From: Bacteroidales bacterium | GTDB lineage: Bacteria; Bacteroidota; Bacteroidia; Bacteroidales; Rikenellaceae | Assembly: GCA_910574205.1 (NCBI GenBank) | Contig: CAJSYJ010000002.1 | Coordinates: forward strand, 62,001-126,000 | Length of the DNA stretch: 64,000 nt | Reading direction: 5' to 3' | Shown: in pieces, positions 1 to 6,996 of the stretch | How the letters are laid out: every line of letters starts with the position of its first letter | How positions within the stretch are numbered: the stretch's first letter is position 1 | Notes under the pieces: model-generated | Databases searched by the model: none | The model's input: the letters and a program-made list of their open reading frames with translations, nothing else | What the model was told of the DNA's origin: nothing | Program-made: the position numbers and the translations under genes

Positions 1-785
1 CTCTGATAGATAAATGCAAAAGATACGGCGTAGCTCTTGTCGTGATGAAAACCAATCTTCGTCCAGTATTCGTATGGGCAGATTCGGCCGAAGCCAATTT
101 TCTACTGCGCAAACGTCAGTTCGAAATGCCGAGCAACGATCTTAGCATCGCCAAATTTCTGGTACGCAACAAAATAGAAAACCAATACCGAAACCTGATA
201 CGGACGCGCAGAAAGGATGAGGCAACACTGGATGCTGCCGAATATTGTCTCGCGGCGGTCGAGACGATCGAGGCGACCGACGACTATGAGAGATTAATGG
301 GGATAGAAGGTTCGGCTGCAAAAATCTACTTCGGTGCATATTTTCTCGATTTGGAATGGAAAGGCAGGCATCCCAGAGCCAAATGCGATGCCGTCAATGT
401 AACCCTCGATATCGGTTATACGATACTTTTCAACTATATGGAAACGTTCCTGCGGATGTTCGGTTTCGATCTCTATATAGGCGTATATCATCGGCTGTGG
501 TTCAAGCGCAAATCATTAGTATGCGATATGATAGAACCATTCCGATGTATAATCGACCATACGGCACTGCTTGCCTTCCATAAAGGCCGGTTCAAACGGC
601 AGGATTTCATGCTGTATAAACAGACATACCGGCTCAAACCCGACAGATGCGGTGACTACTATCGCATTTTTTACGATGCGTTGATCTCTCGCAAAGTAGA
701 TTTCTTTAAGTTCGTGCAGCAATACTACCGCTGTTTCATGGGGTGCAAATCCGCATCTTCATATATTGCATTCGAATACCGATGA
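1..785 (+). CDS. cas1: CRISPR-associated endonuclease Cas1, 5' end cut by window edge
   Basis: The reading frame is open from base 3 to the TGA at 783-785, giving about 260 visible residues; a GTG at 42 is internal and not the start. Cas1 is the integrase subunit that, with Cas2, inserts new spacers at the leader end of the array. The Cas1 metal-site signatures are visible: a Glu in the GIEG segment, a His in GVYH, and an Asp/Glu pair in the CDMIEPFR segment. The stop overlaps the cas2 start as ATGA. The Cas12a-type repeats downstream make this the adaptation module of a type V-A locus, whose usual order is cas12a-cas4-cas1-cas2-array; the effector would lie left of the window. Base composition is visibly lower in GC than the housekeeping genes, which fits horizontal origin. 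Confidence 0.93.
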   Translation, partial: LIDKCKRYGVALVVMKTNLRPVFVWADSAEANFLLRKRQFEMPSNDLSIAKFLVRNKIENQYRNLIRTRRKDEATLDAAEYCLAAVETIEATDDYERLMGIEGSAAKIYFGAYFLDLEWKGRHPRAKCDAVNVTLDIGYTILFNYMETFLRMFGFDLYIGVYHRLWFKRKSLVCDMIEPFRCIIDHTALLAFHKGRFKRQDFMLYKQTYRLKPDRCGDYYRIFYDALISRKVDFFKFVQQYYRCFMGCKSASSYIAFEYR

Positions 786-1051
786 TTATAGTAAGTTACG
801 ACATAGCCGACGATAAGATGCGAACGCGTTTTTCGAAGATGCTGGCCAAACACGGTGCCATACGTCTGCAATATTCAGTCTACGAAATTAAAAACACGAA
901 ACGCATCGTCGATAACATGTTAATTAAAATCGGCACCTACGCCAAACATTTTACTATGGACGACAGCGTCGTCATATTCGACGTTGCAGATAATGCCATT
1001 ACAAAATTCGGTAATTCGGTTCACAGAGACCGAGATGTAGTCTATTTGTAA
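782..1051 (+). CDS. cas2: CRISPR-associated protein Cas2
   Basis: Encodes 89 residues, a normal Cas2 length. It begins with the typical first strand and acidic residue (MIIVSYDIADD), followed by a compact ferredoxin-like fold. Cas2 is the structural partner of Cas1 in the spacer-integration complex. I chose the ATG at 782, which overlaps the cas1 stop by four bases (ATGA), over the longer open frame from 743 that lies inside cas1. The gene is followed by a 172-base AT-rich leader and then the array on the same strand, so cas1, cas2 and the array share one orientation. Confidence 0.93.
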   Translation: MIIVSYDIADDKMRTRFSKMLAKHGAIRLQYSVYEIKNTKRIVDNMLIKIGTYAKHFTMDDSVVIFDVADNAITKFGNSVHRDRDVVYL

Positions 1052-1223
1052 CGAGAGACAGTCAATGCAAAATTATCATTGCCAACACAAGATACTGAAT
1101 ATTTACAGTTTACACCGTTAAAATATATAAATTATCGGTTATAGGGAGGACAAATTGTAATATTATCTGGCCACATAAATTTGTAATATACAGATATATC
1201 ATTATATTTGTACCGTATTTAGA
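1052..1223 (+). promoter_or_regulatory. CRISPR leader
   Basis: AT-rich non-coding DNA between the cas2 stop and the first repeat. It holds two near-identical blocks, AAATTGTAATATTA at 1152-1165 and AAATTTGTAATATA at 1177-1190, 25 bp apart, and the array promoter at 1180-1210. The leader side is set by position next to cas2 and by the degenerate repeat at the opposite end of the array. Leaders of this kind carry the array promoter and the site where Cas1-Cas2 integrates spacers; which role the paired blocks play is inference. Confidence 0.75.
1180..1210 (+). promoter_or_regulatory. Array promoter, Bacteroidetes type
   Basis: TTTG at 1180-1183, a 19-base spacer, then TATATTTG at 1203-1210 followed by T. 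This fits the Bacteroidetes -33/-7 consensus fully. The predicted transcript would start about 7 bases before the first repeat at 1224, so the pre-crRNA has almost no leader sequence. Confidence 0.75.
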
Positions 1224-2563
1224 GGCTATAAAAGCCATATAATTTCTACTATTGTAGATCTTCTGTTTGATATTGTATCCACGATGTTTGGCTATAAAAG
1301 CCATATAATTTCTACTATTGTAGATTCTTGGCCAAGGTTTTAAGGACTTTTCTAGGCTATAAAAGCCATATAATTTCTACTATTGTAGATGAGTATTTCG
1401 AGCTTCGGGCGGATGCAAGGCTATAAAAGCCATATAATTTCTACTATTGTAGATCGATTGCAACTCGACCATGCGCTGGTCTGGCTATAAAAGCCATATA
1501 ATTTCTACTATTGTAGATCCAAAGATCAACTTATCGACATCCTCACGCGGGGGCTATAAAAGCCATATAATTTCTACTATTGTAGATAGGAATCCGCGGA
1601 GTCCCGCGTACTCTCGGCTATAAAAGCCATATAATTTCTACTATTGTAGATTCGGACACGACTCGGCGGCGCCCTCGCTCGGCTATAAAAGCCATATAAT
1701 TTCTACTATTGTAGATAAGGGGAGTACGCTCTCTTTTTTATATGAAGGCTATAAAAGCCATATAATTTCTACTATTGTAGATTGCCTGCCCCTCGCCGGA
1801 TACTCCGACGGGGCTATAAAAGCCATATAATTTCTACTATTGTAGATTGCAAATATCCTCGATCTCCTCTTTCGACGGCTATAAAAGCCATATAATTTCT
1901 ACTATTGTAGATTGACAGTTGAAGACTTGGCGATCGGCGACGGCTATAAAAGCCATATAATTTCTACTATTGTAGATTGACAGTTGAAGACTTGGCGATC
2001 GGCGACGGCTATAAAAGCCATATAATTTCTACTATTGTAGATCGGATGCCAATACGGATGTTACCGTGGTCACGGCTATAAAAGCCATATAATTTCTACT
2101 ATTGTAGATTCGACCTCTTGGGCAAATGCGCCGTCGGCTATAAAAGCCATATAATTTCTACTATTGTAGATTCGACCTCTTGGGCAAATGCGCCGTCGGC
2201 TATAAAAGCCATATAATTTCTACTATTGTAGATAATCGAGGTGGAAAGTCGAGCATATCTCGTGGCTATAAAAGCCATATAATTTCTACTATTGTAGATT
2301 AGCTATGTCAAAATACTGGGTTCTTATCGGCTATAAAAGCCATATAATTTCTACTATTGTAGATATGGTGCAGCATGAAACAGAGCGCCCTCGGCTATAA
2401 AAGCCATATAATTTCTACTATTGTAGATATTTGGACGGTACGGTCGAGCGTCTCGTCGGGCTATAAAAGCCATATAATTTCTACTATTGTAGATATAACT
2501 CAAAAGATTGTTGCACAGACTTTTTTCGGCTATAAAAGCCATATAATTTCTACTGATGTAGAT
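1224..2563 (+). CRISPR. Type V-A (Cas12a-type) CRISPR array, 21 repeats and 20 spacers
   Basis: Twenty-one 36-base repeats start at 1224, 1290, 1355, 1419, 1483, 1552, 1616, 1681, 1747, 1812, 1877, 1942, 2007, 2074, 2136, 2198, 2264, 2329, 2393, 2459 and 2528. Each ends in AATTTCTACTATTGTAGAT, the Cas12a crRNA handle (stem TCTAC/GTAGA, loop TATT), so the crRNAs read on the plus strand with the spacer 3' of each repeat. The 5' part, GGCTATAAAAGCC, forms a second small hairpin. Spacers are 26-33 bases, mostly 28-30. Spacer 11 (1913-1941) equals spacer 12 (1978-2006), and spacer 14 (2110-2135) equals spacer 15 (2172-2197), leaving 18 distinct spacers. The last repeat is changed only in the handle loop (TGAT for TATT), which marks the leader-distal end. 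No spacer visibly matches elsewhere in the window. Confidence 0.98.
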
Positions 2564-2630
2564 TGGGAAACCTATTTTTGAGGCTTAGAAAAGTCAAAAG
2601 CCATTAATAGATTTTACTTCCCGTATCTGT

Positions 2631-2703
2631 GGCTACGCAGAAGATACTTGCGGTCGGCAAAATGCAAGTAAACTTGCTTTTGCGCTCGCTTATTCATATC
2701 TTT
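2631..2703 (+). repeat. Palindromic promoter-bearing repeat element, copy A
   Basis: Member of a dispersed element family also found at 4051-4406, 11949-12055 (inverted) and 31903-31981. This copy holds the palindrome GCAAGT-AA-ACTTGC at 2663-2676, flanked by CAAAA and TTTTG, and ends in a promoter: cTTG at 2672-2675, 20 bases, TATCTTTG at 2696-2703. The right arm of the palindrome carries the -33 element. Transcription should start about 5 bases before the thioesterase ATG at 2715. The rest of 2564-2714 shows no gene. Confidence 0.7.
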
Positions 2704-2714
2704 GTTCTCGAATT

Positions 2715-3443
2715 ATGGCAGAGATAACTAATTATAAATATCGCGTGGAGCCGCAGGATGTGGATTTCACGCTCAGGGCATCGGCGCCGTCGGTCGTAAA
2801 CTACATACTAAATACGGCCGGACTGGATGCTCACAACAAAGGATTCGGTGTAGAGGTGTTGCAGCGTCAGTCGTTGTCGTGGGTGTTGTCGAGGCTGTCG
2901 GTCGAGATAGACTCGCTGCCGGCACAGTACGACGAGTTCAAAGTAGCCACGTGGATCAACGAATTTAACCGCCTATCCTCGACGCGCAACTTCACTCTGC
3001 ACGACCGCAGCGGCATGCAGTTCGCACGTGCAGTATCGCAGTGGTGCATGATAAATATCGAGAGTCGCACGGTAGCCGACATGTCCTCGCTCGAAGATAC
3101 CTATCGCGCAGCCATGGTGGCTTGCCCGTCGCCTTGCGGCAAGCCGGCCAGGATAGGGGCGATCGACCCGCAGCACCATATAACGAGGCCGGTGGTTTAC
3201 AGCGACCTCGACTTCAACCGCCATGTCAACACGTTGCGTTACATAGAGATGATTTTCAACGCTCTGCCGATCGAAAGGATAGAGCGCAACGAAGGCATGC
3301 GCATCGACATAAACTTCATAGCCGAGGGGCGCTGGGGCCAGACGCTCGACATAGGCCATGCCACCGACGGCAACAGAACAAATTTCGAGATCAAGGCCGA
3401 CGACGGACGCACGCTTTGCCGCGCGAGAGTAGAGTGGCGATAA
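2715..3443 (+). CDS. Acyl-ACP thioesterase
   Basis: A 242-residue protein of the FatA/FatB-like bacterial acyl-ACP thioesterase family (double hotdog fold), which releases free fatty acids from acyl-acyl carrier protein in the cytoplasm. The second hotdog holds the diagnostic DFNRHVNTLRYIEM segment near residues 164-177, with the conserved Asn and His of the active site; a first hotdog with a helix occupies the N-terminal half. Length is normal for bacterial members. The ATG at 2715 sits 11 bases after a consensus -7 box, which supports this start and a very short 5' leader. A hairpin with a T tract follows at 3471-3512. Confidence 0.88.
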   Translation: MAEITNYKYRVEPQDVDFTLRASAPSVVNYILNTAGLDAHNKGFGVEVLQRQSLSWVLSRLSVEIDSLPAQYDEFKVATWINEFNRLSSTRNFTLHDRSGMQFARAVSQWCMINIESRTVADMSSLEDTYRAAMVACPSPCGKPARIGAIDPQHHITRPVVYSDLDFNRHVNTLRYIEMIFNALPIERIERNEGMRIDINFIAEGRWGQTLDIGHATDGNRTNFEIKADDGRTLCRARVEWR

Positions 3444-3470
3444 CCGCGGCCCGCGGCGGACGATAAGGAG

Positions 3471-3512
3471 TTTTGGAACGGTTGTTGAACCACGGTTCCA
3501 AAATTCTTTTTT
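3471..3512 (+). terminator. Terminator-shaped hairpin abutting the bfr start codon
   Basis: A perfect 9-bp stem TTTTGGAAC (3471-3479) with GTTCCAAAA (3495-3503), containing an inner GGTT/AACC stem, followed by TTCTTTTTT (3504-3512). The bfr ATG begins at the next base. It can terminate the thioesterase transcript. Because no separate consensus promoter is seen between it and bfr, it may instead act as an attenuator for bfr; that is inference. Confidence 0.65.
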
Positions 3513-4013
3513 ATGAATACCGAGAACAAATATCAGAAAAGCATCGACTGTCTGAACGATGCGATAGGCAAGGAGATCGCCACCTCGTTGCAATACATGT
3601 ACTTCCATGTGCATTTGGAGGATGCGGGCTACAAATATCTGGCATCTTACTTCCGCAAGGTCTCTATCGAGGAGATGCGGCATATCGAGGAGTTTTCGGA
3701 GAGGATCATGTTCCTCGAAGGCGATGTCGACATGAACCCGGCATTCGAGACTCGCCGCATAACCGACATAGCCGATATGCTCCGTTTCGCGATAAAGGTC
3801 GAGCAGAACACGATCGACACCTATAACGCAGCGGCGAAGACGACGGCCGAGATCAACGATACGGTCACGCACCATATATTCCAGCAGGTCACGCAATGCG
3901 AGGAGCAGCATCTCGACAACTTCCGCATCGAGTTGCAGAACATAACGGACTACGGCAAGAACTATCTTGCTCTGCAATCGATAGGACACAGCAAAGAGAT
4001 CGCGAAGAAATAG
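3513..4013 (+). CDS. bfr: Bacterioferritin
   Basis: A 166-residue four-helix ferritin-like protein that oxidises and stores iron in a 24-subunit cage. Di-iron ligands are visible at Glu21, Glu54, His57, Glu97 and the ExxH pair Glu130/His133. Met55, in the EEMRH motif, matches the heme-binding Met52 of E. coli Bfr, which points to bacterioferritin and not ferritin A. Length matches the family (about 160). Start is the ATG directly after a T tract. It ends in TAG, showing that TAG is a real stop in this genome. It sits alone between a thioesterase and a glycosyltransferase; a strong hairpin at 4051-4088 follows. Confidence 0.88.
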   Translation: MNTENKYQKSIDCLNDAIGKEIATSLQYMYFHVHLEDAGYKYLASYFRKVSIEEMRHIEEFSERIMFLEGDVDMNPAFETRRITDIADMLRFAIKVEQNTIDTYNAAAKTTAEINDTVTHHIFQQVTQCEEQHLDNFRIELQNITDYGKNYLALQSIGHSKEIAKK

Positions 4014-4050
4014 TGCGGGATAATTTTCGTCCCGTCAGCGCAAACCGGAA

Positions 4051-4088
4051 GTCGAGGGTAAAAGCAAACTATTGTTTATACCCTCGAC
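4051..4088 (+). terminator. Long hairpin downstream of bfr
   Basis: GTCGAGGGTA (4051-4060) pairs perfectly with TACCCTCGAC (4079-4088), with an inner AAAC/GTTT stem around TATT. It could end the bfr transcript, though the following T run is short. It is also the first boundary of the tandem repeat array that follows, so it may be a partial repeat unit in inverted orientation. Confidence 0.5.
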
Positions 4089-4406
4089 TTAATCGTAATT
4101 TGGCTGCGCCGAATATACTCCGTATCGTTAAAAGCAAATAAAATTTGCTTTTAACGCCCTCGACTTAATCGTAATTTGGCTGCGCCGAATATACTTCGTC
4201 TCGGTAAAATCAAATAAAATTTGCTTTTAACGCCCTCGACTTAATCGCAATTTGGCTGCGCCGAATATACTCCGTCTCGGTAAAATCAAATTAAAATTTG
4301 CTTTTAACGCCCTCGACTTAATCGCAATTTGGCTACGCCGAATATACTCCGTCTCGGTAAAATCAAATTAAAATTTGCTTTTACCCTCGACTTAATCGTA
4401 TATTTG
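4082..4406 (+). repeat. Tandem array of promoter-like repeat units, period about 76 bp (copy D of family)
   Basis: The anchor CCTCGACTTAATCG recurs at 4082, 4158, 4234, 4311 and 4385, giving spacings of 76, 76, 77 and 74 bases. Each unit holds GCGCCGAATATAC and a palindrome; the best is TAAAAGCAAAT (4129-4139) and ATTTGCTTTTA (4143-4153). Each palindrome is followed by a promoter-like region. The first four units carry TAATTTGG or CAATTTGG where -7 should be; only the last has a full TATATTTG. The unit is homologous to the elements at 2631, 11949 and 31903. Confidence 0.85.
4374..4406 (+). promoter_or_regulatory. Promoter of the glycosyltransferase gene
   Basis: TTTG at 4374-4377, 21-base spacer, TATATTTG at 4399-4406. 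The start codon of the next gene is at 4412, only 5 bases after the -7 box, so the mRNA would be leaderless or nearly so. This is the intact last member of the tandem promoter-like array. Confidence 0.7.
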
Positions 4407-4411
4407 TAATC

Positions 4412-5557
4412 ATGAACGGCGAAAGACTGAAAATAACGATCGTCGGTCCGGCGCACCCGTATCGCGGCGGACTGGCTGCGATAATGGAAACCATGGCACG
4501 CGAGTACTCCTCGCGCGGACATCAGGTCGAAATACTGACATTCACACTGCAATACCCGGGATTCCTGTTCCCCGGCAAGAGCCAGACGGTCGATACGCCG
4601 CCTCCCGGCGACCTGTCGATCGAGCGCGCCGTGTCGACGATCGACCCGTTGTCGTGGATCAAGGTAGGACGCCGGCTGCGCCGCCAGCGCCCCGACATCG
4701 TTCTGATGAAGTACTGGACCCCTTTCATGGCACCGTGCTTCGGAACGATAGCCCGCATAGCCCGCAAGAACGGACACACCAAGGTACTGTGCCAGATCGA
4801 CAATGTGGAACCGCACGAGAGACACTTGGTCGACAAGCCGCTGAACAGATACTTTCTCAACTCCGTCGACGGATTCGTATACATGTCGGAGCAGGTACAC
4901 CGCGAGCTCGCGGCATATACGTCGGCACCGGCACTGTTCTCTCCTCATCCGATGTTCGAGAATTTCGGGACACATGTCGACCGCGACGAGGCATGCCGCG
5001 AGCTGGGCATCGACCCGTCCGACCGTTACGCACTGTTCTTCGGACTGATTCGCGACTACAAGGGTCTCGACACGCTGCTCGAAGCATGGAGTCGGTTCCG
5101 GCGCCAAGGGCACAAACTTATAGTTGCCGGAGAGTTTTATGCTTCGCGCGAGAAATATATCGAGCTTATAAAGCGCGAGCAGCTCGAAGACGATGTCATC
5201 CTGCACGACTTCTTCGTCGCCGACGACCGCGTCCGCCTTTACTTCTCGGCGGCCGACTGCGTAGTGCTGCCATACAAAAGCGCTACCCAGAGCGGCGTGA
5301 CGCAGATAGCATACAATTTCTGCACGCCGATGATCGTAACCGATGTAGGCGGTCTCTCGGAGATCGTGCCCGACGCAGAGGTAGGATACGTTTGCCCGCC
5401 GACCGTGGACGGCGTATACGATTCTCTATGCCGCATCTACGAGGGCGATACGCTCGACCGCTTCGCCCGCCGGATCGAAACCGAGAGGCGGCGCTTCTCG
5501 TGGGCGGCGATGTGCGACCGTATCGAGGAGCTGTACGACACCGTGCAGAAGAGATAG
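4412..5557 (+). CDS. Glycosyltransferase, GT4 family
   Basis: A 381-residue GT-B fold glycosyltransferase. The N-terminal Rossmann half opens at once with a nucleotide-fold strand and a Gly-rich turn (PAHPYRGGLA, about residues 13-22). The C-terminal half (about 200-360) carries the GT4-type donor site with the FFGLIRDYKG strand and the later Asp/Glu segment of the sugar-nucleotide site. It transfers a sugar from an activated donor to an unknown acceptor, probably for envelope glycan. Donor and acceptor cannot be read from the sequence. It stands alone, driven by the promoter at 4374-4406. The early start of the fold supports the ATG at 4412. Confidence 0.85.
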   Translation: MNGERLKITIVGPAHPYRGGLAAIMETMAREYSSRGHQVEILTFTLQYPGFLFPGKSQTVDTPPPGDLSIERAVSTIDPLSWIKVGRRLRRQRPDIVLMKYWTPFMAPCFGTIARIARKNGHTKVLCQIDNVEPHERHLVDKPLNRYFLNSVDGFVYMSEQVHRELAAYTSAPALFSPHPMFENFGTHVDRDEACRELGIDPSDRYALFFGLIRDYKGLDTLLEAWSRFRRQGHKLIVAGEFYASREKYIELIKREQLEDDVILHDFFVADDRVRLYFSAADCVVLPYKSATQSGVTQIAYNFCTPMIVTDVGGLSEIVPDAEVGYVCPPTVDGVYDSLCRIYEGDTLDRFARRIETERRRFSWAAMCDRIEELYDTVQKR

Positions 5558-5581
5558 GGTAGCGGGCGCTGCGGCTTCGCG

Positions 5582-6166
5582 CTACAACAATCCGGCCTTA
5601 TAGTAGAGCACGATCTGTTCGAGCACGGCATCCTCGCCATCGGGATCGTACGACAGTTTGAGATCGTTGCCGAAAATCTTGGCGACCAGCTGCCAGAATC
5701 CGGCGGTAAAGCCGCTTCTGAACTCTTTGATAATCATGAATGCCGTATGGTCGGTCTCACGGTCTATCAGCTTCAACAGTATGCGCCCCTCGAATCGCGT
5801 CATGCGCAGCAGTACGGGCGACAACTCCTCTTTGAGCGCCTTTTCAAGCTCTCGTGTATACTGCCGCCGGTCCTTGCGCCGACCGAGCGAATCGAGTTTC
5901 GCATCGAGATTCTCCATACGCCGCGATGCCTCTACGGCCAGCGGATATACCTTCTTCACGGCACGGATCATCTTCTGGTAACGGCGCAGGTCGGCCTTGC
6001 GATTGAACACGTATACCGGCAGCGAGGTAATGTGCATGGTCGAGTCGCCGCCTGCGTGATGCTCCCACTCGACACGGCTCGCACCGCGCACGCGACGTCC
6101 CTGAGCCGCGATGTCCGACACCACAGCCAAGAGCATAACCGATATCAATAATAGTCTTGCATACAT
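5582..6166 (-). CDS. DUF4294 family secreted protein
   Basis: About 194 residues, starting with a signal peptide (MYARLLLISVMLLAVV) and continuing into a basic, helical domain with a PVYVF segment, an Arg/Lys/Tyr-rich helix and a VYPLAVEA motif typical of the Bacteroidetes DUF4294 family; function unknown. A longer frame runs from 6199, but a consensus -7 box (TATCTTTG, minus strand 6174-6181) lies between that ATG and the one at 6166. I therefore start at 6166, 7 bases after the box, so the message is nearly leaderless. It converges with the glycosyltransferase, with a 24-base gap. Confidence 0.78.
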   Translation of the reverse strand: MYARLLLISVMLLAVVSDIAAQGRRVRGASRVEWEHHAGGDSTMHITSLPVYVFNRKADLRRYQKMIRAVKKVYPLAVEASRRMENLDAKLDSLGRRKDRRQYTRELEKALKEELSPVLLRMTRFEGRILLKLIDRETDHTAFMIIKEFRSGFTAGFWQLVAKIFGNDLKLSYDPDGEDAVLEQIVLYYKAGLL

Positions 6167-6267
6167 TCCTCTGCAAAGATAACTGTTCGGCATCGACATA
6201 TATTGTCACAGCCCAAGTTTTCTTCAAGCCTCGGCATAGCACAACATGTTCGGACTATGACGCATAA

Positions 6268-6480
6268 TCTGTATATAATTCGCAGTCACGGACAGAACCG
6301 ACGAAAGCGACCGTCTCGCAGCATCTGAAAGAGTTGAAAGAGGCAGGGCTGATACAAGGAGAGATAGAAACACCCAAAGTAAAGTACTGTATCAATCGCG
6401 AGAATTGGAAGATAGCCTCAATGCTTTTCTCCAAACTATTCGGGCAGTGTGCTTGCAAAAAGGAATGTTGTTGCGAATAA
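6268..6480 (+). pseudogene. arsR: ArsR-family regulator fragment, 5' truncated
   Basis: The frame open from 6268 to the TAA at 6478-6480 encodes the recognition helix and C-terminus of an ArsR-type repressor: a [15 protein letters not shown] segment, then a wing and a Cys-rich tail ([10 protein letters not shown]) that would bind As(III)/Sb(III) or a similar metal. The N-terminal half is missing: an in-frame stop (6265-6267) lies upstream and there is no start codon before the homology. It heads the decayed ars-type operon at 6541-8069. Confidence 0.82.
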
Positions 6481-6499
6481 CGGCATTTTTTTAGCCATA

Positions 6500-6528
6500 A
6501 TGTTCGTCATTTTGCGAACAGCGAACAT
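6500..6528 (+). promoter_or_regulatory. Inverted repeat, candidate ArsR operator
   Basis: ATGTTCG (6500-6506) and CGAACAT (6522-6528) form a palindrome with a second inner GCGAAC half-site, in the gap between the arsR remnant and the arsF remnant. ArsR-family repressors bind AT-rich palindromes of this kind. Its position inside the operon and not before arsR lowers confidence. Confidence 0.3.
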
Positions 6529-6540
6529 AAATAAAGATAA

Positions 6541-6990
6541 ATGCAGATGCGTATGAACAGATTGATTTTAGCATTGGCCGCCTGCTGCTCATTGGCTGCC
6601 TGCGACAACGGCAATGCAGGCAAAGGCAGCAGGGCAGAGGAAGGACAATCGCAGAAAGACCATGTATAGGTATTGTATTTCCATAGCAAAAAGCGGTGCG
6701 CCGCATGTATGGCGATAGAGACGAGAACACATGAAGCGATAGAAGCGGAATTTGCCGAAGAGCTGAAAAGCGGAGCACTCGTTTTCAAGACAATCGACAT
6801 CTCCGAACCGACTAACGAATATATCGCCGACAAATACGAGATCGCATGGTCTTCACTCTTGGTCAGTAATTGGAGAAACGGTAAAGAGACTTATGACAAT
6901 ATTACGGAATATGCTTTTGCCAATGCCAGAACCTCTCCCGATAAATTCAAGAACGGCGTAGCTCAAAAATTACGGACCTTATTGAAGTAA
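6541..6990 (+). pseudogene. arsF: ArsF-like thioredoxin-fold lipoprotein with in-frame amber stop
   Basis: A single frame from the ATG at 6541 to the TAA at 6988-6990 is broken only by a TAG at 6667-6669. Before it lies a lipoprotein signal peptide with lipobox Leu-Ala-Ala-Cys21; after it come a VLYFH strand and a redox CxxC (RCAAC), as in the ArsF family encoded next to ArsG and ArsR in Bacteroidetes. The stop lies just before the VLYFH strand, where relatives usually have Glu (from memory of the family), so a single G-to-T change from GAG would explain it. The rest of the frame is intact, so this is a recent lesion. The active-site part might be translated from an internal start but would lack its export signal. 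Confidence 0.8.
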
Positions 6991-6996
6991 AGGCTT

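Noticed and set aside
2354..2542. Minus-strand frame with repeated MAFIA-type units
   Set aside because: It is a translation of the CRISPR repeats on the opposite strand; the plus-strand frame at 2375-2581 has the same cause.
2973..3989. A 338-codon minus-strand frame over the thioesterase and bfr genes
   Set aside because: Antisense shadow crossing two genes with diagnostic active-site motifs.
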